NCBI RefSeq assembly: GCF_013393185.1
Contig: NZ_QJQX01000061.1
Span: forward strand, 1-64,000
Length of the DNA: 64,000 nt
Source of the DNA: Sphingobium lactosutens
GTDB taxonomy: Bacteria; Pseudomonadota; Alphaproteobacteria; Sphingomonadales; Sphingomonadaceae
Reading direction: 5' to 3'
The notes under the pieces were generated by a model. It had not been told where the DNA came from. It searched no databases and worked only from the letters and a program-made list of their open reading frames with translations. Numbering within the stretch: the first letter of the stretch is position 1; every line of letters starts with the position of its first letter. A program made the position numbers and the translations under genes. Of this stretch, positions 27,581 to 36,356 are shown piece after piece.

Positions 27581-27677
27581 GAAGTGCGATGCGAGGGACC
27601 GGGAGCGGGGGGAAGAGCCCGCTGTGCCGGACCGTTCCCGCATCATGGTTATGACGAACAGAGGGGATGATAATCCG

Positions 27678-28772
27678 ATGACAGACTTGGCGGCTTTATT
27701 TTCGCCGTTTGGGCTTGGTACCCTGACGCTGCCAAACCGGATCGTCATGGCCCCGATGACGCGTCTGAGGGCGCCGGGCTCGATTCCGGCAACGGCGGTA
27801 GCGGATTACTACGCACAGCGGGCAACTGCGGGCCTTATCATCAGCGAAAGCATTATGATCTCGGACACGAGCGCTGCTTATATGAACGCGCCCGGGCTCT
27901 TTGCCGACGAGCATATCGATCCATGGAGGCGCGTCACTGACGCTGTGCACATGAGAGGTGGGCGCATTTTCGCGCAACTTTGGCATTCCGGGAGGGTCGG
28001 CCATTCTTCGTTGCAACCTGATGGCAAGCCGCCCCTTGCCCCTAGTGCGATTGCCGGCGAGGGAACGATCCACACGGTCTCCGGGCGACAGCCGCTTTCG
28101 GTTCCAAGGGCCTTGTCATTGGCGGAGGTCGCGGGTGTGACCAGAGCGTTCGGCAAGGCTGCCGCCCGTGCCCGGGCGGCGGGCTTTGACGGCCTCGAAC
28201 TGCACGGCGCCTATGGATATTTGATCGATCAGTTTCTCCAGGATCGAAGCAATCGCCGGACCGACGAATATGGCGGCTCGCTCGAAAACCGCCTTCGCTT
28301 TCTCTTGGGCGTCGTAACGGCCTGCCAGCAGGAATATGGGAGGGACGTCGGCGTCAAGCTGTCGCCAGCGAACCGCACCTACGGTATGGGAGACAGCGAT
28401 CCCGTCGGGACGTTTAGTTATATTGCCAATAAACTCGATGAACTCGATCTGGCGTACCTCCACTTCATGGAGCCTTTTCCCGAAGATATTGCGGTTGGGT
28501 GCAAGATCAGCAGTGTGACGCCAATGGCGCGTCGTTGGTGCCGTGGGCCCATCATTGCAAATGGCGGTTTCGACATGGAGCGAGCCGTGACCACGATTGC
28601 GGCGGGCCAGGCCGATCTCGTGTCGTTCGGGCGCAGCTTTATCGCAAATCCAGATTTGGTCGATCGTTTCCTAGCCGGGATTCCATGCGCGGACGCTGAT
28701 CCAGCAACGGTCTACTGGATACCTGAGGCTCCATTGGAGCGTGGATATACAGATTATCTTCCTCATAAATAG
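27678..28772 (+). CDS. Old Yellow Enzyme-family alkene reductase
   Basis: An FMN TIM-barrel protein of 364 residues: LPNRIVMAPMTRLRA at the N-terminus, IFAQLWHSGRVGH, FDGLELHGAYGYLIDQFL, NRRTDEYGGSLENRLRFL and the C-terminal GGFDMERAVTTI. The active-site HGAYG segment has the common Tyr donor region of NemA/XenB-type reductases, which reduce activated C=C bonds of enones. ATG 27678 gives the usual family N-terminus. With the SDR upstream it forms a likely two-gene unit for saturating and reducing an unsaturated ketone. Confidence 0.92.
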   Translation: MTDLAALFSPFGLGTLTLPNRIVMAPMTRLRAPGSIPATAVADYYAQRATAGLIISESIMISDTSAAYMNAPGLFADEHIDPWRRVTDAVHMRGGRIFAQLWHSGRVGHSSLQPDGKPPLAPSAIAGEGTIHTVSGRQPLSVPRALSLAEVAGVTRAFGKAAARARAAGFDGLELHGAYGYLIDQFLQDRSNRRTDEYGGSLENRLRFLLGVVTACQQEYGRDVGVKLSPANRTYGMGDSDPVGTFSYIANKLDELDLAYLHFMEPFPEDIAVGCKISSVTPMARRWCRGPIIANGGFDMERAVTTIAAGQADLVSFGRSFIANPDLVDRFLAGIPCADADPATVYWIPEAPLERGYTDYLPHK

Positions 28773-28957
28773 AGATTCAAATCGATCGAACATGTGTCTG
28801 TGTTGTCAGAACAATCCGAAAATCAGCACAGTAACAACTTCGAAAGTAAAAGCAAGTTCGGCATTTCTGCAACTTATTGCGGAATAGCGCCTCAGATAAG
28901 AACTCTGAACCAACAGAGCGGATAGCATAAACGTTATAGAAGAGGAGAGAGGGGATC

Positions 28958-31153
28958 ATGAAGATGAACAGGAATCCGTTGGCTGGAGCCGCTTTGACTG
29001 CCATTGCTTTGGCGTCCGTAAGCACTGCTCATGCCCAGACCGAAGGCGCCGGACAGCAATCCGCCAAGCAAGAGCAAGGTCTAGCAGACATTGTGGTGAC
29101 AGCTCAGAAGCGAGGTGAGAATCTCCAGAAGACAGCAGCGGCAGTCACGGCAGTAACGAGCGAAGTTTTAGTGGAACGTGGTATTTCCAACCTGCGTGAC
29201 GCTCAAATGGTCATACCGGCAGCGAGATTCCAGAAAGAAGGCAACAATACGCAAGTCTTTATTCGAGGTGTGGGATCGAATCTCGATAATCCGCAGATCG
29301 AGCAATTGATCGCATTCAATTTCAATGGCGTCTACATGCCGCGCGAAGCCACCAGTACGGCCTTTTACGACCTCTCGAGTGTCGAGGTTCTACCAGGCCC
29401 CCAAGGGACGCTTTATGGTAGAGGCGCTATCGGCGGCACAATCAACGTTCAGATGAGGCGACCCGGATTCGACAATGAGGGGAACGCGATCATTGAGGCC
29501 GGGAACTACGAACTCGTGCATGGAACGGTCGCGCAGGATTTTGCCTTTTCCGACAAGCTCGCAATTCGCACGGCGATCGACTACACGCACCATAAAGGCT
29601 ACTTTACAAGCGGTGCCGACGCAGCGGATGATGTAAGTGGTCGCCTTTCGCTACTCTACCAACCGGTCGACGGTTTTTCAGCATATGTTTGGGCATTTGG
29701 TTCAAAGAAGAATGGGACTGTTCCTAACACAGTGAACCATAGCCCAGACGGGTATCTCACCAAAAATCCATACGACGATCTCGGCGCTGATAGAATCGCG
29801 AAGCAACTGGCCCAAAGCTTGGCAGACCAAGGGATATTCTTGCCGTTTGCATTGGGAACGCCGCAAGGGGAGGATTCGGCGTACAAGATATTTTCGACAG
29901 GCGGCGAGTTCAACCTAGACGTGGGTGATCATATGAAAGTGACCTACATCCCTGGTTATACGCGCCTAAAATCCAAGCCATTTTACTGGGTTGGATCTCT
30001 GCTTTTCAGGCTGCCCGCCGAAATCAGAATGCAGAGTCATGAGCTGCGTCTTTCAGGTGACACGGGTTCGGTCAAATGGCTGGGGGGCCTCTTTTATTAT
30101 CGCCAAACCAATAGCGGTACGATCGAAACTTACTTCAGCGATAAGGACGTGCCATTCGTCCAGTATGGTTTTGATATACGAAGAAACAGTCTGAAAGGGG
30201 TCGGCCTTTTTGGTCAGGCAACGTGGAGCGTGACCGACGCCTTACGCGTTACGGCTGGAGGGCGATATAGCCGCGACAAGCGCGAAGCCAATGGATTTGA
30301 CCCGCAAACCCGCCCGCCCGGTCAAGCGCCGATCGCGCCGTGGGACTATAAAAAGTCCTACTCCTACATCGACTGGAAGGCAGGGATCGAATATGATCTG
30401 GCCCCGCGTGTGATGGTCTATGCCAACGCCCAGACCGGTCATACCCCTGGCACCTATAATCCGATCTCTCAGGCTGGCCTCGATGCAGGCGGCTATGATG
30501 GCAATGTGGACGTTAAAGAAGCGAAGCTGACCGCCTTTTCTGGCGGTATCAAGAGCCGCTTCTTCGACAACACTGTGCAGATCAACCTTGAAGGTTTCTA
30601 CTATAAATATAGCAATCTCCTGCAACAGCAGTTCAATGCATCGATTCCGTTCAATCCGGTGTTCAACGCTAAGAAACTTGAGATTTATGGGTTGCAGGCG
30701 GATCTTGAGTGGCGGCCGACCTCCAATGATCGGTTGGGCGGCAGCGTTGGTTATTCGCGCGCGCGCAACAAGGAGTTCGTAACGCCGAACGGCGACGATT
30801 TCAGCGGGCTCCAGCCACCCTACGCGCCGGACTGGACCTTGCTTGGCAGCTACACGCATACGTTCACGATCAGTGATGAAGGTACATTGGATGCTACGGT
30901 GTCCGGGCGATATGAAAGCTCATGGTTTGCTGATTATTCGCATACGGTCGGTACCAAGCAACAAGCGACCGCCAAATTGGATGCATCCTTGACTTATGAC
31001 TCGGGGCGTAACTGGCAGTTCAGCTTCTGGGGAAAGAACTTGACGAACAGGGCAGTGCTTGCTGCCACTGCGGCGGCCGGCTTTCCAGGGCCAGCGTCAG
31101 GTTATCTTGAAGCGCCGCGCACCTACGGTATCCGACTGGCTCTTAAATACTGA
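28958..31153 (+). CDS. TonB-dependent outer-membrane receptor
   Basis: A protein of 731 residues. A clear signal peptide (MKMNRNPLAGAALTAIALAS to the STAHAQ cleavage site, about residue 27), then DIVVTAQKRGENLQKT (TonB-box region), plug signature SSVEVLPGPQGTLYGRGAIGG, and a 22-strand-type barrel to the aromatic C-terminus RTYGIRLALKY. Seven bases upstream is AGGAGAGAGGGG. The 184 bases before it lack a regulon box. The likely function is energised uptake of the substrate or a degradation intermediate. It shares architecture with the receptor at 5807 but is clearly a separate sequence. Confidence 0.93.
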   Translation: MKMNRNPLAGAALTAIALASVSTAHAQTEGAGQQSAKQEQGLADIVVTAQKRGENLQKTAAAVTAVTSEVLVERGISNLRDAQMVIPAARFQKEGNNTQVFIRGVGSNLDNPQIEQLIAFNFNGVYMPREATSTAFYDLSSVEVLPGPQGTLYGRGAIGGTINVQMRRPGFDNEGNAIIEAGNYELVHGTVAQDFAFSDKLAIRTAIDYTHHKGYFTSGADAADDVSGRLSLLYQPVDGFSAYVWAFGSKKNGTVPNTVNHSPDGYLTKNPYDDLGADRIAKQLAQSLADQGIFLPFALGTPQGEDSAYKIFSTGGEFNLDVGDHMKVTYIPGYTRLKSKPFYWVGSLLFRLPAEIRMQSHELRLSGDTGSVKWLGGLFYYRQTNSGTIETYFSDKDVPFVQYGFDIRRNSLKGVGLFGQATWSVTDALRVTAGGRYSRDKREANGFDPQTRPPGQAPIAPWDYKKSYSYIDWKAGIEYDLAPRVMVYANAQTGHTPGTYNPISQAGLDAGGYDGNVDVKEAKLTAFSGGIKSRFFDNTVQINLEGFYYKYSNLLQQQFNASIPFNPVFNAKKLEIYGLQADLEWRPTSNDRLGGSVGYSRARNKEFVTPNGDDFSGLQPPYAPDWTLLGSYTHTFTISDEGTLDATVSGRYESSWFADYSHTVGTKQQATAKLDASLTYDSGRNWQFSFWGKNLTNRAVLAATAAAGFPGPASGYLEAPRTYGIRLALKY

Positions 31154-31200
31154 TTAATTCCGGAAATCGGCAAACGGGCATTTCGCCGCCCAAAGATTGT

Positions 31201-31243
31201 GACGCCTGGAAGGTGACTGATTTACTGGTCACGTCCAGGCGTC
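31201..31243 (+). terminator. Long inverted repeat after TonB receptor gene
   Basis: GACGCCTGGA (31201-31210) pairs with TCCAGGCGTC (31234-31243), and GTGAC (31213-31217) pairs with GTCAC (31228-31232), around a ten-base loop. It is a strong two-part hairpin 48 bases after the TonB stop. No T-run follows, so it is either a rho-independent-like terminator without a tail, or an RNA-stabilising structure between the convergent TonB and LysR genes. Confidence 0.55.
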
Positions 31244-31314
31244 CAACAGGAAATGAATCACTGAAAGGACGCTAAGGAAATCCCCGTCGCGAATCCTAAT
31301 TCACGTGCGATGCT

Positions 31315-32193
31315 CTAGCTCATCGCCTCTGCAAGTTCATGTTCCAGGCTGCGGACTACATTCTGTATCTTGGGGACAAGATGGCGCCGCCGCGGATAGA
31401 CAGCCCAAATAGGTTCATCGTCCGGCTGGAATTCCTCCAAAATTAGTTCGACAATGCCGTGTTTCAGGTGGGGAAGGATGTAAAAGTCCGGAAGCTGACA
31501 AATGCCGAGGCCGGATATGCAGGCTTCGATCACCGCGTGACCGCTATTGCAGCGGAAACGCCCTTTAGGCTGATGCAAAATCTGACTGCTCCCGACGCTG
31601 AAGTGCCAATCTGTACTGGTGCCAGCGATGCACTCATGCGCCTGGAGGTCGCCTACCTCGGAGGGCCTGCCAGCGCGGGCGAGATAGCTGGGCGCTGCGC
31701 AGGTATAGAGCGTTCGTGAAGCGACCTGCAGAGCTATCAGGCGGGGATCAGAAACGTGACCAGTCCTGACCGCGAGATCATAGCCTTCACCCACCAGATC
31801 GACGATGCGGTTCGAAAGGTCAATTGTTACATTGAGCTTCGGATGGTGCATCGCCAGACGTCGAATGATAGGCGCGACGAACCGCTCTCCCATCGCTGTC
31901 GAACAGGTCACGCGAAGCTCACCTTGCGGTTCGCCTTGTTCGCTGACCGACGCGATCGCTTCATCCCGCTCCTGGGCAATGCGTTCACATCGTTCAAAGA
32001 AAACCTGTCCGGTGTCGGTTAGCCGCACAGTTCGCGTCGTTCGGTGAAACAGCTGAGCCTGAACCCGTTGCTCAAGCGCGATGATGGACCGGCTGACATG
32101 GGTGGGCGACATGCCAATCGCCTTCGCCGCTCGCGTAAAAGAGCTTGTCGTCGCTACAGCTATGAATTCATCGATGCCATCCCAATCCGACAT
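31315..32193 (-). CDS. LysR-family transcriptional regulator
   Basis: A protein of 292 residues. N-terminal winged helix (FIAVATTSSFTRAAKAIGMSP, ALEQRVQAQLFHRTTRTVRLT) and a C-terminal co-inducer domain of the CrgA-like branch (GELRVTCSTAMGERF, HPKLNVTIDLSNR). ATG 32193 is preferred to 32205 because GAGGG lies six bases upstream. It diverges from the formaldehyde dehydrogenase gene across 102 bases that contain an imperfect dyad at 32211-32233, so it probably controls the glutathione-dependent formaldehyde operon and itself. Confidence 0.92.
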   Translation of the reverse strand: MSDWDGIDEFIAVATTSSFTRAAKAIGMSPTHVSRSIIALEQRVQAQLFHRTTRTVRLTDTGQVFFERCERIAQERDEAIASVSEQGEPQGELRVTCSTAMGERFVAPIIRRLAMHHPKLNVTIDLSNRIVDLVGEGYDLAVRTGHVSDPRLIALQVASRTLYTCAAPSYLARAGRPSEVGDLQAHECIAGTSTDWHFSVGSSQILHQPKGRFRCNSGHAVIEACISGLGICQLPDFYILPHLKHGIVELILEEFQPDDEPIWAVYPRRRHLVPKIQNVVRSLEHELAEAMS

Positions 32194-32210
32194 ATTATCC
32201 CTCATCAGGC

Positions 32211-32233
32211 ATAGTGTATTTTCAGAATACTAT
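32211..32233. promoter_or_regulatory. Imperfect dyad in LysR/formaldehyde dehydrogenase intergenic region
   Basis: GTATT-TTCAG-AATAC (32216-32230) is a perfect five-base inverted repeat around a five-base spacer, flanked by ATAGT on the left and overlapping ACTAT on the right. It is AT-rich in a GC-rich context and lies between divergent LysR and dehydrogenase starts, which fits the T-N11-A class of LysR operator. This is pattern-based inference. Confidence 0.5.
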
Positions 32234-32295
32234 ATTAACGCAGGGAGGGGGTAATGATAAACCGTCTTCATTCAGGAAATTTGAGGAACGCTCTG

Positions 32296-33405
32296 ATGAA
32301 GACCCGCGCCGCGGTTGCATTCGAAGCCAAGAAACCGCTGGAGATTGTTGAACTGGATCTGGAAGGCCCCAAGGCGTGCGAAGTGCTGGTCGAGATCATG
32401 GCGACGGGTATCTGCCATACCGACGCCTATACGCTCGATGGCCTCGATAGCGAAGGCATCTTTCCCTCGGTGCTGGGGCATGAAGGCGCGGGTATCGTGC
32501 GCGAGGTGGGGGCAGGCGTTACTTCGGTAAAGCCGGGCGATCATGTGATCCCGCTCTACACCCCCGAATGCCGCCAGTGCAAAAGCTGCCTCTCTGGCAA
32601 GACCAACCTGTGCACCGCGATCCGCGCGACGCAGGGCAAGGGGGTGATGCCCGATGGTACGACCCGCTTTTCCTACAAGGGCCAGCCCATCTTTCATTAT
32701 ATGGGCTGCTCGACCTTCTCCAACTTCACCGTCCTGCCCGAAATCGCGGTCGCGAAAATCCGCGAGGACGCGCCGTTCAAGACCAGCTGCTATATCGGCT
32801 GTGGCGTGACGACGGGCGTGGGCGCGGTAGTCAATACCGCCAAGGTGCAGGTTGGCGACAATGTCATCATCTTTGGTCTGGGCGGCATCGGCCTCAACGT
32901 GTTGCAGGGCGCGCGGATGGCGGGCGCGAACATGATTATCGGCGTCGACATCAACCCGGACCGGGAGGAATGGGGCCGCAAGTTCGGCATGACCCACTTC
33001 GTAAACCCGAATGACATTGAGGGCGACATCGTCGCGCATCTGGTCGCACTGACCGATGGCGGGGCCGATTATACGTTCGATTGCACCGGCAACACGACCG
33101 TCATGCGGCAGGCGCTGGAAGCCTGCCATCGCGGTTGGGGCACCAGCATCATTATTGGGGTGGCCGAAGCGGGCAAGGAAATCAGCACGCGGCCCTTCCA
33201 GTTGGTGACGGGCCGCAACTGGCGCGGGACCGCGTTCGGCGGGGCGAAGGGTCGTACCGACGTGCCCAAAATCGTCGACTGGTATATGAACGGCAAGATC
33301 GAGATCGATCCGATGATCACCCATATCCTGACGCTAGAAGAGATCAACAAGGGCTTCGATTTGATGCACGCGGGCGAGAGCATCCGCAGTGTCGTCGTCT
33401 TCTAA
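32296..33405 (+). CDS. frmA: S-(hydroxymethyl)glutathione dehydrogenase / class III alcohol dehydrogenase
   Basis: A protein of 369 residues, near-canonical class III ADH. Catalytic-zinc residues in [12 protein letters not shown] and GHEGAG, structural-zinc cysteines in [20 protein letters not shown] motif [10 protein letters not shown] and the C-terminal [10 protein letters not shown]. It oxidises S-hydroxymethylglutathione to S-formylglutathione with NAD. AGGAA precedes ATG 32296; the longer frame is upstream overlap. It heads an operon with a VOC protein and S-formylglutathione hydrolase. Formaldehyde from O-demethylation by the two Rieske enzymes of the window is a plausible source. Confidence 0.96.
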   Translation: MKTRAAVAFEAKKPLEIVELDLEGPKACEVLVEIMATGICHTDAYTLDGLDSEGIFPSVLGHEGAGIVREVGAGVTSVKPGDHVIPLYTPECRQCKSCLSGKTNLCTAIRATQGKGVMPDGTTRFSYKGQPIFHYMGCSTFSNFTVLPEIAVAKIREDAPFKTSCYIGCGVTTGVGAVVNTAKVQVGDNVIIFGLGGIGLNVLQGARMAGANMIIGVDINPDREEWGRKFGMTHFVNPNDIEGDIVAHLVALTDGGADYTFDCTGNTTVMRQALEACHRGWGTSIIIGVAEAGKEISTRPFQLVTGRNWRGTAFGGAKGRTDVPKIVDWYMNGKIEIDPMITHILTLEEINKGFDLMHAGESIRSVVVF

Positions 33406-33435
33406 CATCTTGATAATCCAAGAAGGAGTAGCACT

Positions 33436-33834
33436 ATGCCCGTAATTTCCGGTGACGGCGTATTTTCGCACACCACTCTCGGGGCGAACGATCTGCCCAT
33501 TTCCACGGCATTCTATGACGCCGCGCTGGCACCGCTGGGCGTCAACAATCTCGGGCCCTTCGGCGATAGCGCCGTTCTCTACGGCAAGGACAAGCCCGCC
33601 CTTCTTGTCCTTTGTCCGGGTAATGGTGAGGCTCCGTCTAGCAACGGCGTGACCATCGGCTTTGCCGCTGCGACCACCGACCAAGTCGATGCCTTCCATG
33701 CAGCTGGCCTTGCCGCTGGTGGTACGAACGAAGGCGCGGCTGGTCCCCGCGGCCATCTGCCTGGCGCTTATGCTGCCTATCTGCGCGACCCTGCCGGGAA
33801 CAAGGTCTGCGCGTACACTTTCACCGCGCAGTAA
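33436..33834 (+). CDS. VOC-family (glyoxalase-like) protein
   Basis: A protein of 132 residues of the vicinal-oxygen-chelate fold: FSHTTLGANDLPISTAFYDAAL at the N-terminus, GFAAATTDQVDAFH in the middle, and YLRDPAGNKVCAYTF at the C-terminus. The final metal-ligand Glu of glyoxalase I is replaced near VCAY, so metal chemistry may be altered. It lies between the class III ADH and the formylglutathione hydrolase, with a good AAGGAG 5' of the start. Its possible role is in handling glutathione adducts, by context only. Confidence 0.85.
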   Translation: MPVISGDGVFSHTTLGANDLPISTAFYDAALAPLGVNNLGPFGDSAVLYGKDKPALLVLCPGNGEAPSSNGVTIGFAAATTDQVDAFHAAGLAAGGTNEGAAGPRGHLPGAYAAYLRDPAGNKVCAYTFTAQ

Positions 33835-33842
33835 GGCGAAAA

Positions 33843-34697
33843 ATGGCTCTCGAGATTGTATCGACGAGCCGTAGCTTTGGAGGTGTGCAGGGCGTGTATA
33901 AACACGCTTCTGCCGCCACCGGCACGGACATGACCTTCTCCGTCTACGTGCCCCTGCATGCTGCGGACGCAAAGTTGCCGGTGGTCTGGTATCTGTCGGG
34001 CCTCACCTGCACACAGGCCAATGTGACCGAAAAAGGCGAGTTTCGCCGCGTCTGTGCGGAGCTGGGTCTGATCTTCGTCGCACCAGATACCTCGCCGCGC
34101 GGTGAGAACGTAATGGATGATCCTGAAGGCGCCTATGATTTCGGACTGGGCGCTGGCTTCTATGTCGACGCGACCCAGGAACCATTCGCCCCGAATTATC
34201 GCATGTGGTCCTATGTCACTGAAGAGCTGCCAGCACTAATCGCAAGGCAATTCCCAGCAGACATGGATCGGCAGTCGATCATGGGGCACAGTATGGGCGG
34301 GCATGGGGCGCTCACGATCGGATTGACCTTTCCAGACCGCTTCAAGGCGGTGTCGGCCTTCTCACCGATTGTCGCGCCGTCGCAGGTTCCCTGGGGGCAA
34401 AAGGCGCTGTCGGGCTATCTGGGAGACGACAAGGCAGCATGGCGCAAGCATGACGCGGTGGCGTTGATCGAAGATGGCGCGCGCGTTGCGGATATGTTGG
34501 TCGATCAGGGTGAAGCAGATCCTTTCCTCGCTGAACAACTCAAGCCTCAGTTGCTGGAAGAAGCGTGTAAGGCAGCGGGTAACCCGCTGACGCTCAGGCT
34601 CCAGCCCGGCTATGACCATAGCTATAATTTCATCTCCACCTTCATGGGCGTTCATCTGCGCTGGCACGCGGTTCGGCTCAAAAATCGGGACGTGTAA
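33843..34697 (+). CDS. fghA: S-formylglutathione hydrolase
   Basis: A protein of 284 residues, near-standard for this esterase-D family. Seen: VWYLSGLTCTQANVTEKGEF, PDTSPRGE, nucleophile elbow GHSMGGHGALT, and histidine in PGYDHSYNF. It hydrolyses S-formylglutathione to formate and glutathione, the second step after the class III ADH at 32296. The stop TAA overlaps the start of the ferredoxin remnant by one base, showing the ferredoxin was once part of this operon. Confidence 0.95.
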   Translation: MALEIVSTSRSFGGVQGVYKHASAATGTDMTFSVYVPLHAADAKLPVVWYLSGLTCTQANVTEKGEFRRVCAELGLIFVAPDTSPRGENVMDDPEGAYDFGLGAGFYVDATQEPFAPNYRMWSYVTEELPALIARQFPADMDRQSIMGHSMGGHGALTIGLTFPDRFKAVSAFSPIVAPSQVPWGQKALSGYLGDDKAAWRKHDAVALIEDGARVADMLVDQGEADPFLAEQLKPQLLEEACKAAGNPLTLRLQPGYDHSYNFISTFMGVHLRWHAVRLKNRDV

Positions 34698-34907
34698 TGG
34701 TTCAGATACGCGTTACGGATCGTGCGGGCGCCGAGCGCAGAGGCCAGCCTTTCCCTTATGGAGGCCATTTGTGACAATGGCGTGGATGAGCTTCTCGCCC
34801 TGTGTTGCGGTTGCTGTTCGTGCACCACTTGTCATGTCTATGTCGGTGCTGGCAGCGCAGCGGCTCTCCCAGCTTTGAGCGAAGATGAGGGAGAAGCGCA
34901 GTTATAA
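34697..34907 (+). pseudogene. [2Fe-2S] ferredoxin, frameshifted and truncated
   Basis: ATG 34697 begins [14 protein letters not shown], a typical start for a plant/vertebrate-type ferredoxin, but the frame soon stops at TGA 34772. The next frame continues with [20 protein letters not shown] and the cluster-binding [10 protein letters not shown], then SEDEGEAQL and a stop at 34907. The breakpoint is near 34735-34745. An intact protein would be about 105 residues with a fourth cysteine further on, absent here because IS256 DNA starts at 34914. The likely partner was a Rieske oxygenase or P450. Confidence 0.82.
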
Positions 34908-34913
34908 TTCCAT

Positions 34914-35394
34914 GGGGACTGTCGGGAATTTCGTGTGCGGCGAGGCGATTGGTCATCAGGCCGTCATTGCCCTGATGAAACGTTCGCCGAAGAGCACGGC
35001 AAATTGTGCCTTCGCCATGTTCCATTCGCGCGGCGGCATTTTCCACTCTTTCTCCGATCGGTTCAAGATCAGATACAGCAGCTTGGTCGCCGCCTCGTCG
35101 TTGGGAAAGTGGCCCCGCGCCCGTACTGCGCGGCGGAGCTAGGAATTCAAAGCTTCAATGGAATTTGTCGTATAGACGATCCGCCTGACTTCATCGGGGA
35201 AGGCGAAGAATGGAATGACCTCGGGCCATGCCCGGCGCCAGCTCTGGCCGATGGCCGGATAACGTTGCCCCCAGAAGCTGGCCTCGAAGGCCGTCAGTGC
35301 CTCCTGGGCGGCCGCAGCATCGACGGCACGGTAAGATGGCCTTCAGTGCCGTTCCGAGTGTCTTACGGTCTTTCCACGCCACGAAATCCATCGA
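34914..35394 (-). mobile_element. Degenerate IS256-family copy, C-terminal half only
   Basis: Begins with GGGGACTGTC (34914), the inverse of the element end at 1066-1075, and matches the 3' half of the first copy up to TCGA at 35391-35394. The gene lies on the minus strand and is broken: compared with copy 1, an additional T (ATCTTACC against ATCTACC) shifts the frame near 35332. The left half is absent and abuts IS481-type DNA. It is opposite in orientation to copy 1, so the two frame about 34 kb of catabolic DNA as inverted repeats. Confidence 0.85.
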
Positions 35395-35399
35395 AAGGC

Positions 35400-35735
35400 A
35401 GGGATCATGCTTTATTGCGAACGATTTTGAACGCACCTGCATGAAGACGAAGATTATTCATCGCACGACACGGCCTTATACACCTCAAACGAACGGTATG
35501 GTCAAACGCTTCAATGACCGTATTGCCAGTGAGGAACGCGGCATCAATGTCGCCGGTCACGCTGGCCTTGAAATCCTGCTGACCGGCTTTAACTGTGACT
35601 GCAATCGATGACCGCATCCAACTCAAGCCGGCTCTCGCCAGCCCCCTTTACAAGCCAGCGGCGCAGGACGGCCTTATGGCTAAAGTCGATGACGTACTAC
35701 ATTATGCCAATGATGTATCGCAACCAGACAGCTAG
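35400..35735 (+). pseudogene. IS481-family transposase, C-terminal remnant
   Basis: The frame reads IIHRTTRPYTPQTNGMVKRF, the core of the IS481/rve integrase domain, then GINVAGHAGLEILLTGFN, and stops prematurely at 35611. In another frame to TAG 35735 the end is recovered (SPLYKPAAQDGLMAK and VDDVLHYAND), which shows a frameshift near 35600. The N-terminal two thirds are missing at the junction with the IS256 fragment. It is a dead remnant marking an older insertion. Confidence 0.75.
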
Positions 35736-35789
35736 TCATCAGTTAAGAGCTTTATCATATTTCTTGGTAGGCTTGGAAAGATCGGCCGC

Positions 35790-36143
35790 TTACAGGCTGC
35801 CGTGATAATCAACCTCGAAGACGCGAATATTGTCACGGTCAACATGATTCATTTCATCAGGAATAATTCTTTCTCTGACGGGTTCGCTCATCCACTTTGC
35901 GAACCATTGGTCCGCTGAGCTCCGATCTTCGAACCTAATTTCAGTGATTACGTCGAAACCAAGCGGTGGATCATTTTGAGTTAACGTATACGAATACGGC
36001 GTCTGAAGATAATTACGCCGATAAAAAACTAGCGGTGGCATAAGCTTTTGGACAAGCGGAACATGAACATCTTCGTAATAATCTACAAATTGTTGTTGAG
36101 TAAGTCCCTTCTTACGAGGAATCAATATCAGGAATACGATCAT
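35790..36143 (-). CDS. EthD-domain small protein
   Basis: A protein of 117 residues with the ferredoxin-like dimeric alpha-beta barrel pattern of EthD proteins: FLILIPRKKGLTQQQFVDYYEDVHVPLVQK near the N-terminus and a C-terminal EVDYHG. EthD-like proteins accompany degradative monooxygenases and cyclases with poorly defined roles (some decarboxylate or cyclise). It lies 213 bases downstream of the SDR stop. It is on the same strand as the SDR and Rieske genes and is likely the third gene of that unit. Confidence 0.78.
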   Translation of the reverse strand: MIVFLILIPRKKGLTQQQFVDYYEDVHVPLVQKLMPPLVFYRRNYLQTPYSYTLTQNDPPLGFDVITEIRFEDRSSADQWFAKWMSEPVRERIIPDEMNHVDRDNIRVFEVDYHGSL

Positions 36144-36356
36144 AGGATTTCTCCCTTATGTTCTTGCGGGGTCCACAATATGGGCTCAGTGTGATGGAGG
36201 TTTGCCGTCCGTCGCTTGACGGGATGGTCGTGGGCAGAAGGCATCATGTTCTTGCGCAAAATTGACCCAGGAGGTGGTGATACCGTGACCAGACTTAGCT
36301 ATAAGATCGGCAGTTTCTCGCCTAATTGACAAAAGACTGTTTGTTGGTCGACCATC

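Noticed and set aside
34935..35444. A plus-strand open frame across the IS256 remnant.
   Set aside because: It is the antisense of the degenerate transposase; the same antisense pattern exists opposite the intact transposase at 692-985.
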